Part shown: in pieces, positions 25,012-32,563 of the stretch
Numbering within the stretch: position 1 is the first letter of the stretch
How the letters are laid out: each line of letters opens with the position of its first letter
NCBI RefSeq assembly: GCF_041228405.1
Contig: NZ_CP133888.1
Location: 2,914,001 to 2,978,000 of the forward strand
DNA: 64,000 nt
DNA from: Salinilacustrithrix flava
Lineage (GTDB): Bacteria > Actinomycetota > Acidimicrobiia > Acidimicrobiales > Salinilacustritrichaceae
Reading direction: 5' to 3'
Translations under genes and position numbers: made by a program
Notes under the pieces: generated by a model
Databases searched by the model: none
The model's input: the letters and a program-made list of their open reading frames with translations, nothing else
What the model was told of the DNA's origin: nothing

Positions 25012-25872
25012 ATGGTGACGGTGGACCTGCGCTGGGGCAGCAGCGAGCGGCGGACGGTCGACGGCGTCGGCATCCACGTCGAGCGGGCGGGCCCGCCGAC
25101 CGGTCCCGCCCTCGTCTGCCTGCACGGCTTCGCCTCGGGGACCTTCACCTTCGCCGGCCTGGCCGCGGAGCTCCGGGATGAGCTGGGTCTGGTCGCGTGG
25201 GACCGTCCCCCGTTCGGTCGCAGCGACCGTCCCCCGCCCCGCACCGGCCCGGACGATCCCTACGCCCTCGCGGCCGACCTGCGGCGGACGGCCGCGCTCG
25301 TCGACCAGCTGACGGTCGGTGCCGGGCAGCGGGTGCTCGTGGGGCACTCCGCCGGCGCCCTGCTAACCATCCAGCTCGCCCTCGCCGGCACGACGTCGCT
25401 CGACGGGCTCGTCCTGCTCGCCCCCGCCATCGACGCCGAGCCACCGCTCACCGTCCGGGCCGTCGCCCGCCTCCCCGGCTCCGGGCTGGTCGCGGCGTCG
25501 ATGCTCCGGGTCGGCATCCGGGGTGCGACGGCGTTCCTGCGGCGCTCCACCCGGCACGGCACGCCGCTGACGGATGCGACGGCCGTGGAGACCGGCCGGT
25601 GCCTGCGGGCGCCCGGCACCGCGGAGGCCCTCTGGCACCTCACGACGACGTGGGAGCCCCCGCAGGTCGCCGAGCGCCTCGGCGAGGTCGGGGTGCCGGC
25701 GGTGGTCATCGGCGGGATCGACGACCGCATCGTGTCCCTCGACGCGCACCGCACCGCGGCCGACGGCCTCGGTGCCGAGCTCCACCTGCTGGAGGGGGCC
25801 GGGCACGCTCCCCACGAGCAGCAACCCGGCGTCGTGGCCGGCATCATCCGGGACTTCGTGGCCGGTCTCTGA
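25012..25872 (+). CDS. Alpha/beta hydrolase
   Basis: A 286-residue alpha/beta-hydrolase-fold enzyme. The oxyanion region is CLHGFASGTFTF, the strand before the cap WDRPPFGRSDRP, and the nucleophile elbow VLVGHSAGALL (GHSAG). Asp of the triad is probable in IGGIDDRIVSL and the His in EGAGHAPHEQQP. This set of motifs is that of C-C hydrolases, haloperoxidase-like or epoxide hydrolase-like proteins; the substrate is unknown. ATG 25012 is the likely start, divergent from rpsT. lepA follows after 68 bp. Confidence 0.85.
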   Translation: MVTVDLRWGSSERRTVDGVGIHVERAGPPTGPALVCLHGFASGTFTFAGLAAELRDELGLVAWDRPPFGRSDRPPPRTGPDDPYALAADLRRTAALVDQLTVGAGQRVLVGHSAGALLTIQLALAGTTSLDGLVLLAPAIDAEPPLTVRAVARLPGSGLVAASMLRVGIRGATAFLRRSTRHGTPLTDATAVETGRCLRAPGTAEALWHLTTTWEPPQVAERLGEVGVPAVVIGGIDDRIVSLDAHRTAADGLGAELHLLEGAGHAPHEQQPGVVAGIIRDFVAGL

Positions 25873-25940
25873 CACCCCGGGGGAGCCGCAGATGCGATGG
25901 GGGAGGGGGTCAGGGCCGTTGGTAGCGTCGTGAGGTCCCC

Positions 25941-27740
25941 ATGGCCTCTCCCCGACCGTCTCTCGATCGCATCCGGAACATCGCGATCATCGCCCACATC
26001 GACCACGGGAAGACGACCCTCTCGGATCGTCTGCTCGAGGTCACCGGCGCGGTCTCCTCCCGGGACATGAAGGAGCAGTTCCTCGACTCGATGGACATCG
26101 AGCGGGAGCGGGGCATCACCATCAAGCTCCAGTCGGTGCGCCTCGACTGGAAGGACCACGTGATCAACCTCATCGACACGCCGGGGCACGTGGACTTCGG
26201 CTACGAGGTCTCCCGCTCGCTCGCGGCGTGCGAGGGCGTCGTGCTGCTCGTCGACGCATCCCAGGGCATCGAGGCCCAGACGCTGGCCAACTGCTACCAG
26301 GCCCTCGAGCACGACCTCGAGATCATCGCGGTGCTCAACAAGATCGACCTGCCCGCGGCCGAACCGGACCGGGTGGCGGAGGAGATCGAGAGCGTCCTCG
26401 GGTTGCCGGCCGAAGAGATCCTCCACGTGTCGGGGAAGACGGGCGACGGCGTCACCGAGCTGCTCGACGCCATCGTGGAGAAGATCCCCCCGCCCGTCGG
26501 CGACGCCGACGCCCCGCTGCGGGCGCTCATCTTCGACTCGCACTACGACACCTACCGCGGCGTCGTCTCCTCGGTGCGGATCATGGACGGCACGATGCGC
26601 ACCGGCGAGAAGCTGCGCTTCATGCAGGCGCGCACCACCAACGACGCCGACGAGATCGGTGTGCGCAACCCGGTCCCCACGCCGGTCGACGCGCTCGGCC
26701 CGGGTGAGACGGGCTACCTGATCGCCGGCATCAAGGACGTCGCCGAGGCGCGCTCGGGCGAGACGGTGACCACCGCATCCCACGGTGCCGAGGAGGCCTT
26801 GTCGGGCTACCAGGACCCCAAGCCCATGGTGTTCGCCGGCCTCTACCCGGTCGATGGCGACGAGTACTCCGACCTGCGCGACAGCCTCGAGAAGCTGCGC
26901 CTCAACGACGGCTCCTTCACCTACGAGCCCGAGACGTCGATGGCGCTCGGCTTCGGGTTCCGCTGCGGGTTCCTCGGCATGCTCCACATGGAGATCATCC
27001 GCGAGCGCCTCTCCCGCGAGTTCGACCTGAACCTGATCATCACCGCCCCGTCGGTGGCCTACGAGGTCGTCACCACGACGGGGGAGCGGGTCGGCGTCTC
27101 CAACCCCTCGGCCCTCCCCGAGCCCACGGAGATCGACTGGATCGAGGAGCCGATGTTCTCGATCTCGATCCTCACGCCTGCGGAGTACCTGGGGCCGATC
27201 ATCGAGCTGTGCGAGAACCGCCGCGGCGAGCAGATCCGGATGGAGTACCTGTCGCCGGAGCGGGTGGAGATCACCTACAAGATCCCGCTCGCCGAGGTGG
27301 TGCGGGACTTCTTCGACCAGCTGAAGTCGCGGACCCAGGGCTACGCCAGCCTCGACTACGAGCTGGTCGGCTACGAGCGGGCCAACCTCGTGAAGGTCGA
27401 CGTGCTGCTCAACAGCGTCGCGGCCGACGCGTTCTCCTCGATCGTGCACCGGGACAAGGCCTACGACTACGGCTCGAAGATGGCCGAGAAGCTCAAGGAG
27501 CTCATCCCGCGCCAGATGTTCGACGTGCCGATCCAGGCTGCGATCGGGGGCAAGATCATCGCTCGCGAGACGGTGAAGGCGAAGCGCAAGGACGTGCTGG
27601 CCAAGTGCTACGGCGGTGACATCTCCCGCAAGCGCAAGCTGCTCGAGAAGCAGAAGGAAGGCAAGAAGAAGGCCAAGAACATCGGCCGGGTCGAGGTGCC
27701 CCAGGAGGCCTTCGTGTCCGCCCTGCGGCTCGACGATTGA
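25941..27740 (+). CDS. lepA: Elongation factor 4 (LepA)
   Basis: Translational GTPase that remodels ribosomes under stress. The 599-residue protein has the G-domain motifs AHIDHGKTTLSDRL (G1), RGITI (G2), DTPGHVDF (G3) and NKIDLP (G4). The LepA-specific C-terminal domain follows, with VDVLLNSVAADAFSSIVHRD, KLKELIPRQMFDVPIQAAIGG and the end YGGDISRKRKLLEKQKEGKK. Length is normal. A TAGCGT hexamer lies 12 nt before ATG. The stop is 1 nt from the rarD start. Confidence 0.98.
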   Translation: MASPRPSLDRIRNIAIIAHIDHGKTTLSDRLLEVTGAVSSRDMKEQFLDSMDIERERGITIKLQSVRLDWKDHVINLIDTPGHVDFGYEVSRSLAACEGVVLLVDASQGIEAQTLANCYQALEHDLEIIAVLNKIDLPAAEPDRVAEEIESVLGLPAEEILHVSGKTGDGVTELLDAIVEKIPPPVGDADAPLRALIFDSHYDTYRGVVSSVRIMDGTMRTGEKLRFMQARTTNDADEIGVRNPVPTPVDALGPGETGYLIAGIKDVAEARSGETVTTASHGAEEALSGYQDPKPMVFAGLYPVDGDEYSDLRDSLEKLRLNDGSFTYEPETSMALGFGFRCGFLGMLHMEIIRERLSREFDLNLIITAPSVAYEVVTTTGERVGVSNPSALPEPTEIDWIEEPMFSISILTPAEYLGPIIELCENRRGEQIRMEYLSPERVEITYKIPLAEVVRDFFDQLKSRTQGYASLDYELVGYERANLVKVDVLLNSVAADAFSSIVHRDKAYDYGSKMAEKLKELIPRQMFDVPIQAAIGGKIIARETVKAKRKDVLAKCYGGDISRKRKLLEKQKEGKKKAKNIGRVEVPQEAFVSALRLDD

Positions 27741-27741
27741 G

Positions 27742-28725
27742 ATGCGTGCGACCGACCGGACGGCCATGAACAGGGCCGGCGTCGGGAGCGCCAGCGAGCA
27801 GCCGGCACGCGGCGCCGCGGAGCGGACCGCCCAGAGACACGGCATCACCGCCGGGTTCAGTGCCTACGCCCTGTGGGGCGTGTTCCCCCTCGTCTTCCGG
27901 CTGCTGGAGGAGGTCTCGGCGGTCGAGATCCTCTTCCACCGCATCGCGTGGTCGCTTGCCGTCGTGCTCGGCGTCCTCGCCGTGCAGCACCGCTACGCCG
28001 AGCTGGCCACCCTGGTTCGGCACCGCCGGTCCCTGCAGCGGCTCGCCCTCGCGGCGGTGTTCATCTCGATCAACTGGCTGACGTACATCTGGGCGGTGAA
28101 CAGCGGCCACGTGGTCGACGCCGCGCTCGGCTACTACGTGAACCCCCTGTTCACGGTCGCCCTCGGCGTCATCGTGCTGCACGAGCGGCTGCGCCCGGCC
28201 CAGAAGGTGGCACTCGGCTTCGGCGTCGCCTCGGTGCTGGTGCTCACCGTGGCCAACGGCCGCGTCCCGTGGATCGCCCTGGTCCTCGCCGGCTCCTTCG
28301 GGATGTACGGCTACCTGAAGAAGGACGCCGGCGCCGCCGCGCTCACGTCGCTGGCCATCGAGACCGCCGTGCTCGCGCCGGTCGCCCTCGTCGGCCTCGC
28401 GGTGTTCGCCGGTCGGGGCGAGCTGTCGTTCACGAACGGCTCGCTGTGGCGCGACGCCCTGCTCGCCGGCCTCGGCGTGGTCACGGCCGTACCCCTGCTG
28501 CTGTTCGCCACCGCTGCGACCCGCATCCCGCTGTCGATGCTCGGGTTGCTGCAGTACATCACGCCGACGATGCAGCTGATCGTCGGCGTCGCGATCCTCG
28601 GTGAGTCGCTGCCGCCGGCCCGCCTCGCCGGCTTCGCCCTGGTCTGGATCGCCCTGACGGTCCTGGCAACCGACGCCGTGCAGAGCGAGCGCCGGTCTCG
28701 GCGCATCGCCGTCGAGCCCGTCTGA
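27742..28725 (+). CDS. rarD: EamA/RarD-type permease with repeat-derived N-terminus
   Basis: A 327-residue membrane protein of the drug/metabolite transporter superfamily, with ten predicted membrane segments. The core begins at FSAYALWGVFPLVFRLLEEV, followed by ILFHRIAWSLAVVLG, SINWLTYIWAVNSG and the conserved ALGYYVNPLFTVALGVIVLHER, all typical of RarD. RarD function (chloramphenicol sensitivity in E. coli) is not understood. The first 35 residues are unlike RarD and are translated from the 59-bp dispersed repeat at 27773-27831. No usable start codon occurs after the repeat, so it must be read through. The ATG lies 1 nt after the lepA stop; a perfect hairpin follows. Confidence 0.9.
   Translation: MRATDRTAMNRAGVGSASEQPARGAAERTAQRHGITAGFSAYALWGVFPLVFRLLEEVSAVEILFHRIAWSLAVVLGVLAVQHRYAELATLVRHRRSLQRLALAAVFISINWLTYIWAVNSGHVVDAALGYYVNPLFTVALGVIVLHERLRPAQKVALGFGVASVLVLTVANGRVPWIALVLAGSFGMYGYLKKDAGAAALTSLAIETAVLAPVALVGLAVFAGRGELSFTNGSLWRDALLAGLGVVTAVPLLLFATAATRIPLSMLGLLQYITPTMQLIVGVAILGESLPPARLAGFALVWIALTVLATDAVQSERRSRRIAVEPV
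27773..27831 (+). repeat. 59-bp dispersed repeat, copy 1 (inside rarD)
   Basis: The segment is 56/59 identical to 62498-62556 in the same orientation. Here it lies within the first codons of rarD and encodes AGVGSASEQPARGAAER. It contains imperfect complementary hexamers (AGCGCC and GGCGCC) about 18 nt apart. Confidence 0.92.
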
Positions 28726-28727
28726 AG

Positions 28728-28770
28728 ATCCCGTGGATCCGTCACCACCGGTGGTACGGATCCACGGGAT
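28728..28770. terminator. Bidirectional terminator hairpin
   Basis: A perfect 15-bp stem (ATCCCGTGGATCCGT) encloses a 13-nt loop that itself contains the palindrome ACCACCGGTGGT. It lies between convergent rarD and metY. The outer arm ATCCCGTGGATC also occurs in the leuS terminator. Confidence 0.87.
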
Positions 28771-28784
28771 TTCCGGGAGGTGGC

Positions 28785-30074
28785 TCAGTGGGCGGCGGCG
28801 AGGGCCTGCTCGAGGTCGGCGATGAGGTCCTTGGGGTCCTCGATGCCGATGGACAGGCGCACGACGTTCGCCGGCGCACCGGCGGCCTCGAGCTGCTCGG
28901 GCGAGAGCTGGCGGTGCGTGGTCGAGGCCGGGTGGATCACCAGGGACCGGGTGTCGCCGAGGTTGGCCACGTGGGTGAACAGCTCGAGGGAGTCCACGAA
29001 CTTCACGCAGGCGTCGTAGCCGCCCTTCAGTGCGATGGTGAACAGCCCACCGGCGCCCTTCGGGCAGATGGTGGCCATGCGGTGGTGGTACGGCGAGGAC
29101 TCGAGGCCGGCGTAGGTGACGGCATCGACGTGCTCGTTGCCCTCGAGCCAGCCGGCGACCTTCTCGGCGTTCTCGACGTGGCGGGCCATGCGCAGGCTCA
29201 GCGTCTCGATGCCGAGCAGCGTGTAGTGGGCGCCCTGGGGGTTCATGGTCATGCCGAGATCGCGCAGGCCGACCGCGATGCCGTGGAAGGTGAAGGCCAT
29301 GGGGCCGAGGGCCTCGGCGAACACCAGGCCGTGGTACGCCGGCTCGGGCTGGGAGAGCGACGGGAACTTGTCCGAGGCCATCCAGTCGAACGTCCCGGAG
29401 TCGACGATGACGCCGCCGGTGACCGTGCCGTTGCCGGTGAGGTACTTGGTCGTCGAGTTCACCACCAGAGTGGCGCCGTGCTCGATCGGGCGGCACAGGT
29501 ACGGGGTGGCCGAGGTGTTGTCGACGATGAGGGGCACGCCCTGGGCATCGGCGATGGCCGCGATGGCGGGCAGGTCGGTGATGTAGCCGCCCGGGTTGGC
29601 GATGGACTCGCAGAAGATGGCGCGGGTGTCGTCGTCGCAGGCCGCGGCCACTGCGTCGGTGTCGTCGAAGTCCACGAAGGTCGCCGACCAGCCGAAGCGC
29701 TTGATCGTCTGGGAGAACTGCGTGATCGAGCCGCCGTAGAGGCGGGTGGACACCACGACGTTGCGCCCCGGGGCCATCAGCGGGAACAGGGCCATGAGCT
29801 GGGCGGCATGTCCCGAGGAGCAGGCGACGGCGCCGGCACCGCCCTCGAGCGCGGCCATGCGGTTCTGCAGCGCCCACACCGTGGGGTTGGTGAGCCGGGA
29901 GTAGATGAAGCCGACCTCTTCGAGGTTGAACAGCTTGGCGGCGTGCTCGGCGTCGCGGAACGCGAACGACGTGCTCTGGTAGATCGGCACCTGCACGGCG
30001 CCGGTGGCCGGATCGGGCTCGGTGCCGGCGTGCACGAGCATGGTGTCGAAGCCGTGGTTGGGGCCGTCGGTCAT
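28785..30074 (-). CDS. metY: O-acetylhomoserine sulfhydrylase (MetY-type)
   Basis: PLP-dependent enzyme of the Cys/Met metabolism family that makes homocysteine from O-acetylhomoserine and sulfide. The 429-residue protein starts DTMLVHAGTEPDPATGAVQ and has SRLTNPT for PLP phosphate contacts. SSGHAAQLMAL is typical of MetY, and the PLP-lysine is in VVNSTTKYLTGNG. The length (about 430, longer than the 380-400 of MetB/MetC) and the HPASTTHRQL motif favour MetY. ATG 30074 has a GAGGAA Shine-Dalgarno. It converges on rarD, with the hairpin terminator between. Confidence 0.93.
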   Translation of the reverse strand: MTDGPNHGFDTMLVHAGTEPDPATGAVQVPIYQSTSFAFRDAEHAAKLFNLEEVGFIYSRLTNPTVWALQNRMAALEGGAGAVACSSGHAAQLMALFPLMAPGRNVVVSTRLYGGSITQFSQTIKRFGWSATFVDFDDTDAVAAACDDDTRAIFCESIANPGGYITDLPAIAAIADAQGVPLIVDNTSATPYLCRPIEHGATLVVNSTTKYLTGNGTVTGGVIVDSGTFDWMASDKFPSLSQPEPAYHGLVFAEALGPMAFTFHGIAVGLRDLGMTMNPQGAHYTLLGIETLSLRMARHVENAEKVAGWLEGNEHVDAVTYAGLESSPYHHRMATICPKGAGGLFTIALKGGYDACVKFVDSLELFTHVANLGDTRSLVIHPASTTHRQLSPEQLEAAGAPANVVRLSIGIEDPKDLIADLEQALAAAH

Positions 30075-30211
30075 CGGAGGTTCCTCTTCGTCGCATGGGG
30101 CGGGGTGGTGCGTCGACCGTAGGCCATCGACGTCGCTGTCCGGCACCGATCCCGGGCGCGACGGAGCCCGGACGGGGGCGGGGCCGTCCGGGCTCTCGTC
30201 GGGAGCGGCGC

Positions 30212-30715
30212 TCAGCTGTCGATGGAGTCGATGCTGTCGACCGAGGCCGGGCTGTCCGGCGAGTCGTCGACCGACGGGGCGGGAGCGGGCGCCGGGGCCG
30301 AGGCGGGGGAGTCCGGCGAATCTGCCGCCGGTGCGGGCGGGGGCGCCGGGGTCTCCTGGGCCGGTGAGACCTGCGCGGGGGCGGGGGCAGAGGGAGCGGA
30401 CTGCATCGACGGTGCGGACTGCACCGAGGGAGCCGACTGGACGGACTGCGCCGAGGGAGCCGACTGCACCGAGGGTGCCGCCGGGCTGGCCGGGCTCGTC
30501 GGTGCGCTCATCGACTGGATCTCCGCCACCGGCGCCGGGAGCACCGAGAGCGGTGCGCTGAGGGCGCTGATCTGGCGGTCGATCTCCTGGAGCTCGACCG
30601 AGCTGGGCGGGGTGCTCGAGCTGTCGGCTCCGGCGAGGGCGACGGAGCCGAAGCCGGCGCCGAGCGCAGCGCCGCCGACCACGGCGGCCTTCCAGGTGAG
30701 TGTGCGTCGCATCAT
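30212..30715 (-). CDS. Secreted Pro/Ala/Ser-rich repetitive protein
   Basis: A 167-residue exported low-complexity protein. It starts MMRRTLTWKAAVVGGAALGAGFGSVALAGADSSS only in outline: a signal peptide over residues 1-30, probably cut after ALA. The mature part has a short helix (VELQEIDRQISAL), then tandem QSAPSVQSAPS-type repeats and SPDSPAS blocks, ending in SVDSIDSIDS. No catalytic domain is visible; it may be a surface spacer. The ATG overlaps the stop of the phosphotransferase gene (ATGA), so both are expressed from the operator-controlled promoter near 32.05 kb. Confidence 0.7.
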   Translation of the reverse strand: MMRRTLTWKAAVVGGAALGAGFGSVALAGADSSSTPPSSVELQEIDRQISALSAPLSVLPAPVAEIQSMSAPTSPASPAAPSVQSAPSAQSVQSAPSVQSAPSMQSAPSAPAPAQVSPAQETPAPPPAPAADSPDSPASAPAPAPAPSVDDSPDSPASVDSIDSIDS

Positions 30716-32037
30716 GCACTTCCTTTCGTCAGGGGGAGGGGGTGACGGTTCCCACTCTCGGGGTCGACCGTGAGGCCGTCGTGAGGAGCGGCTGAGAAAC
30801 CCCTCATGTCGGTCCACGGTTCGACGAGGGCGGTGGCGTCGGCCACGACGGCGGCGACCCGCTCGGGCCAACCCTCGTGCTGCACGCGGTAGGGGCCGGT
30901 GGCCAGGCCGACCAGCACGGAGGCGACCGCCACGTCGATCGCCTCGGCGCCGACCAGCGCCGCAGCGTGGTCGTGCAGGGCGCGGACGTGGTCGTGCAGC
31001 CGCTCGGCAGCCGGGCTGCCCACGTCGAGGCCTCCCGCCCGGAACCGCAGGTGCCCGATGAGGGTGGCGAGGTCGTCGACCGGGTCGCCGATCGCCAGGT
31101 CGTCGAGGTCGAGCAGCCCGGTGACCGAGCCGTCGCGGTCGACGATGAGCTGGCCCTCGTGCAGATCCCCGTGGACGGCGACGCCGCTGCGTGCCGCCAC
31201 GGGCTCGGCCTCGGCGGCGAACCGGGCGGTGAGCACGTCGAGGGCGGGCCCGAGCTCGGGCGCCACGGTCGCCACGAGCTGGGCGTGCCCGATGCCATCG
31301 GCGACGCGGCCGGCTCGGGTGGCGAGGCCGGTGGGATCGGCTCGGTGGATGCGCTCGAGGAGATCCCCGAGGGCCGCGGGCGCCGGCCATCCGGGAAGAT
31401 CGGCCTTGATGCGCTCGCGGAACGTCGTGCCCGTGAGCGCACGGAGGACCACGAGGCCCCGTGCCGGATCCGTCGCCAGCACCTCGGGCACGGGCAGGCC
31501 GACGGCGAGGAGGCGCTCGTGCCGGTCGACCAGCTCGGGGACCAGCGCCGGTGGGACGGCCTTGAGGTAGGCGACCGCGTCGTCGCCGGTGAGGCGCACG
31601 ACGGCCCGCTCGGTGGGCCGGTAGGAGACGACCTCGACGGCGGGTCGAGCGCCGGTGATCGAGCCGACGAGATCGTCGGTGCGTCCGGGCGTGACGGCAT
31701 CCTCGAGCCCGACGACGACGGGGTCGAAGGGCCACCGCCACACCGACGCCACGAGCTCCAGCCCGCCCGCCTCGGCCACGACCGGGACGGCGCCGGGGAG
31801 GGCACCGGACCGGTGCGCGGCGGCGAGCAGGGTCTCGTCCCGCCGGCGGCCGTCACCCCAGGTCACGTCACCCCGGTAGCGGACGACCAGGTCCGAACCG
31901 GGTCGGTACTGGACCTGGGACGTGCGCGCTCCGTGCAGCGTCCCCCCGGCGGCGCGCACCGCCGCGGCCAGCACGTCCGTCGCGCCGGTGCCGGTGAGGT
32001 GGGCCACCGCAGGCACGGCGGGGTCGTCGATCTCCAC
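30712..32037 (-). CDS. Phosphotransferase (APH/choline-kinase fold)
   Basis: A 441-residue APH-like kinase. It has the catalytic VAVHGDLHEGQLIVDRDG (Asp present; the usual Asn of HGDxxxxN is Gln) and the metal-binding LLDLDDLAIGDPVDDLATL. The N-terminal lobe carries two similar segments (VQYRPGSDLVVRY and VSYRPTERAVVRL), which suggests an internal duplication. The substrate is unknown. GTG 32037 is chosen over ATG 32097 because GGGAGGA stands 7 nt before it, and because the longer version would place the symmetric operator inside the coding region. It overlaps the secreted-protein gene. Confidence 0.8.
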   Translation of the reverse strand: MEIDDPAVPAVAHLTGTGATDVLAAAVRAAGGTLHGARTSQVQYRPGSDLVVRYRGDVTWGDGRRRDETLLAAAHRSGALPGAVPVVAEAGGLELVASVWRWPFDPVVVGLEDAVTPGRTDDLVGSITGARPAVEVVSYRPTERAVVRLTGDDAVAYLKAVPPALVPELVDRHERLLAVGLPVPEVLATDPARGLVVLRALTGTTFRERIKADLPGWPAPAALGDLLERIHRADPTGLATRAGRVADGIGHAQLVATVAPELGPALDVLTARFAAEAEPVAARSGVAVHGDLHEGQLIVDRDGSVTGLLDLDDLAIGDPVDDLATLIGHLRFRAGGLDVGSPAAERLHDHVRALHDHAAALVGAEAIDVAVASVLVGLATGPYRVQHEGWPERVAAVVADATALVEPWTDMRGFSAAPHDGLTVDPESGNRHPLPLTKGSA

Positions 32038-32058
32038 GTCGCCATCCTCCCGATGGGC

Positions 32059-32120
32059 GGTGAGAGCGGTGTGAGAGGACCGTGAGAACCTTCTCATCGT
32101 CGCCTCACGCGGGCCTCACC
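32059..32120. promoter_or_regulatory. Six-site, 11-bp-lattice operator between divergent operons
   Basis: GTGAG occurs at 32060, 32071 and 32082, and its reverse complement CTCAY at 32093, 32104 and 32115. All six are exactly 11 bp apart, with perfect dyad symmetry about 32089.5. The 104-bp gap separates the phosphotransferase operon (minus) from the two-component operon (plus). Direct repeats with an 11-bp period are the usual binding pattern of OmpR/PhoB-family regulators, and the plus-strand operon encodes one (34042-34704). Confidence 0.75.
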
Positions 32121-32141
32121 CGGCGAGGGGCACCATGGGGC

Positions 32142-32552
32142 GTGCTCTGGAGGACCCTCGGTGCCCTGCTGCTCGGCGCCGTCGTCGCCGTGGTGGTGGC
32201 CAACGCCGTCATGGCGCTCGGCAGCGACGAGGGCCCGCGCCCACCCGGCGCGATCGAGCTCACCCCGAACCCCGGCGAGGCGGCCGACCCCGAGGAGCCC
32301 GGATGGCCGGCCGGGCCGGGCGACGACGAGCCCGCGGTGGTCATCCCGCCACCGGTGCACCTCGATCCGCTGCCGGCAGCTGAACCGACGACACCGCCGC
32401 CACCGCCGCCACCACCGCCTGCGCCGACCGCGCCTGCTCCTGCGCCCGCACCACCTCCCGACGCCGACGATGACGACGCCGACGATGACGACGCTGACGA
32501 CGACGACGGTGATGCCGACGACCTCGACGATGACGGCGATGACGACGACTGA
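32142..32552 (+). CDS. Membrane-anchored Pro-rich/acidic protein
   Basis: A 136-residue protein with a membrane segment at the N-terminus (TLGALLLGAVVAVVVANAVM). A short domain with IELTPNPGEAADPEEPG and a Pro/Ala linker (PPPPPPPPPAP) follow. The tail is almost pure Asp (DADDDDADDDDADDDD and beyond). The polyacidic tail could bind Ca2+ or other cations outside the cell. It is the first gene of the operon with the histidine kinase (11 bp downstream) and response regulator and may be a sensor accessory. GTG 32142 is used; an earlier GTG at 32082 falls inside the operator. Confidence 0.65.
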   Translation: MLWRTLGALLLGAVVAVVVANAVMALGSDEGPRPPGAIELTPNPGEAADPEEPGWPAGPGDDEPAVVIPPPVHLDPLPAAEPTTPPPPPPPPPAPTAPAPAPAPPPDADDDDADDDDADDDDGDADDLDDDGDDDD

Positions 32553-32563
32553 GATCGCCTGAG

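Noticed and set aside
32038..32097. ATG 32097 as start of the phosphotransferase
   Set aside because: It would place the symmetric operator within the coding region, while GTG 32037 has a perfect Shine-Dalgarno at 7 nt.
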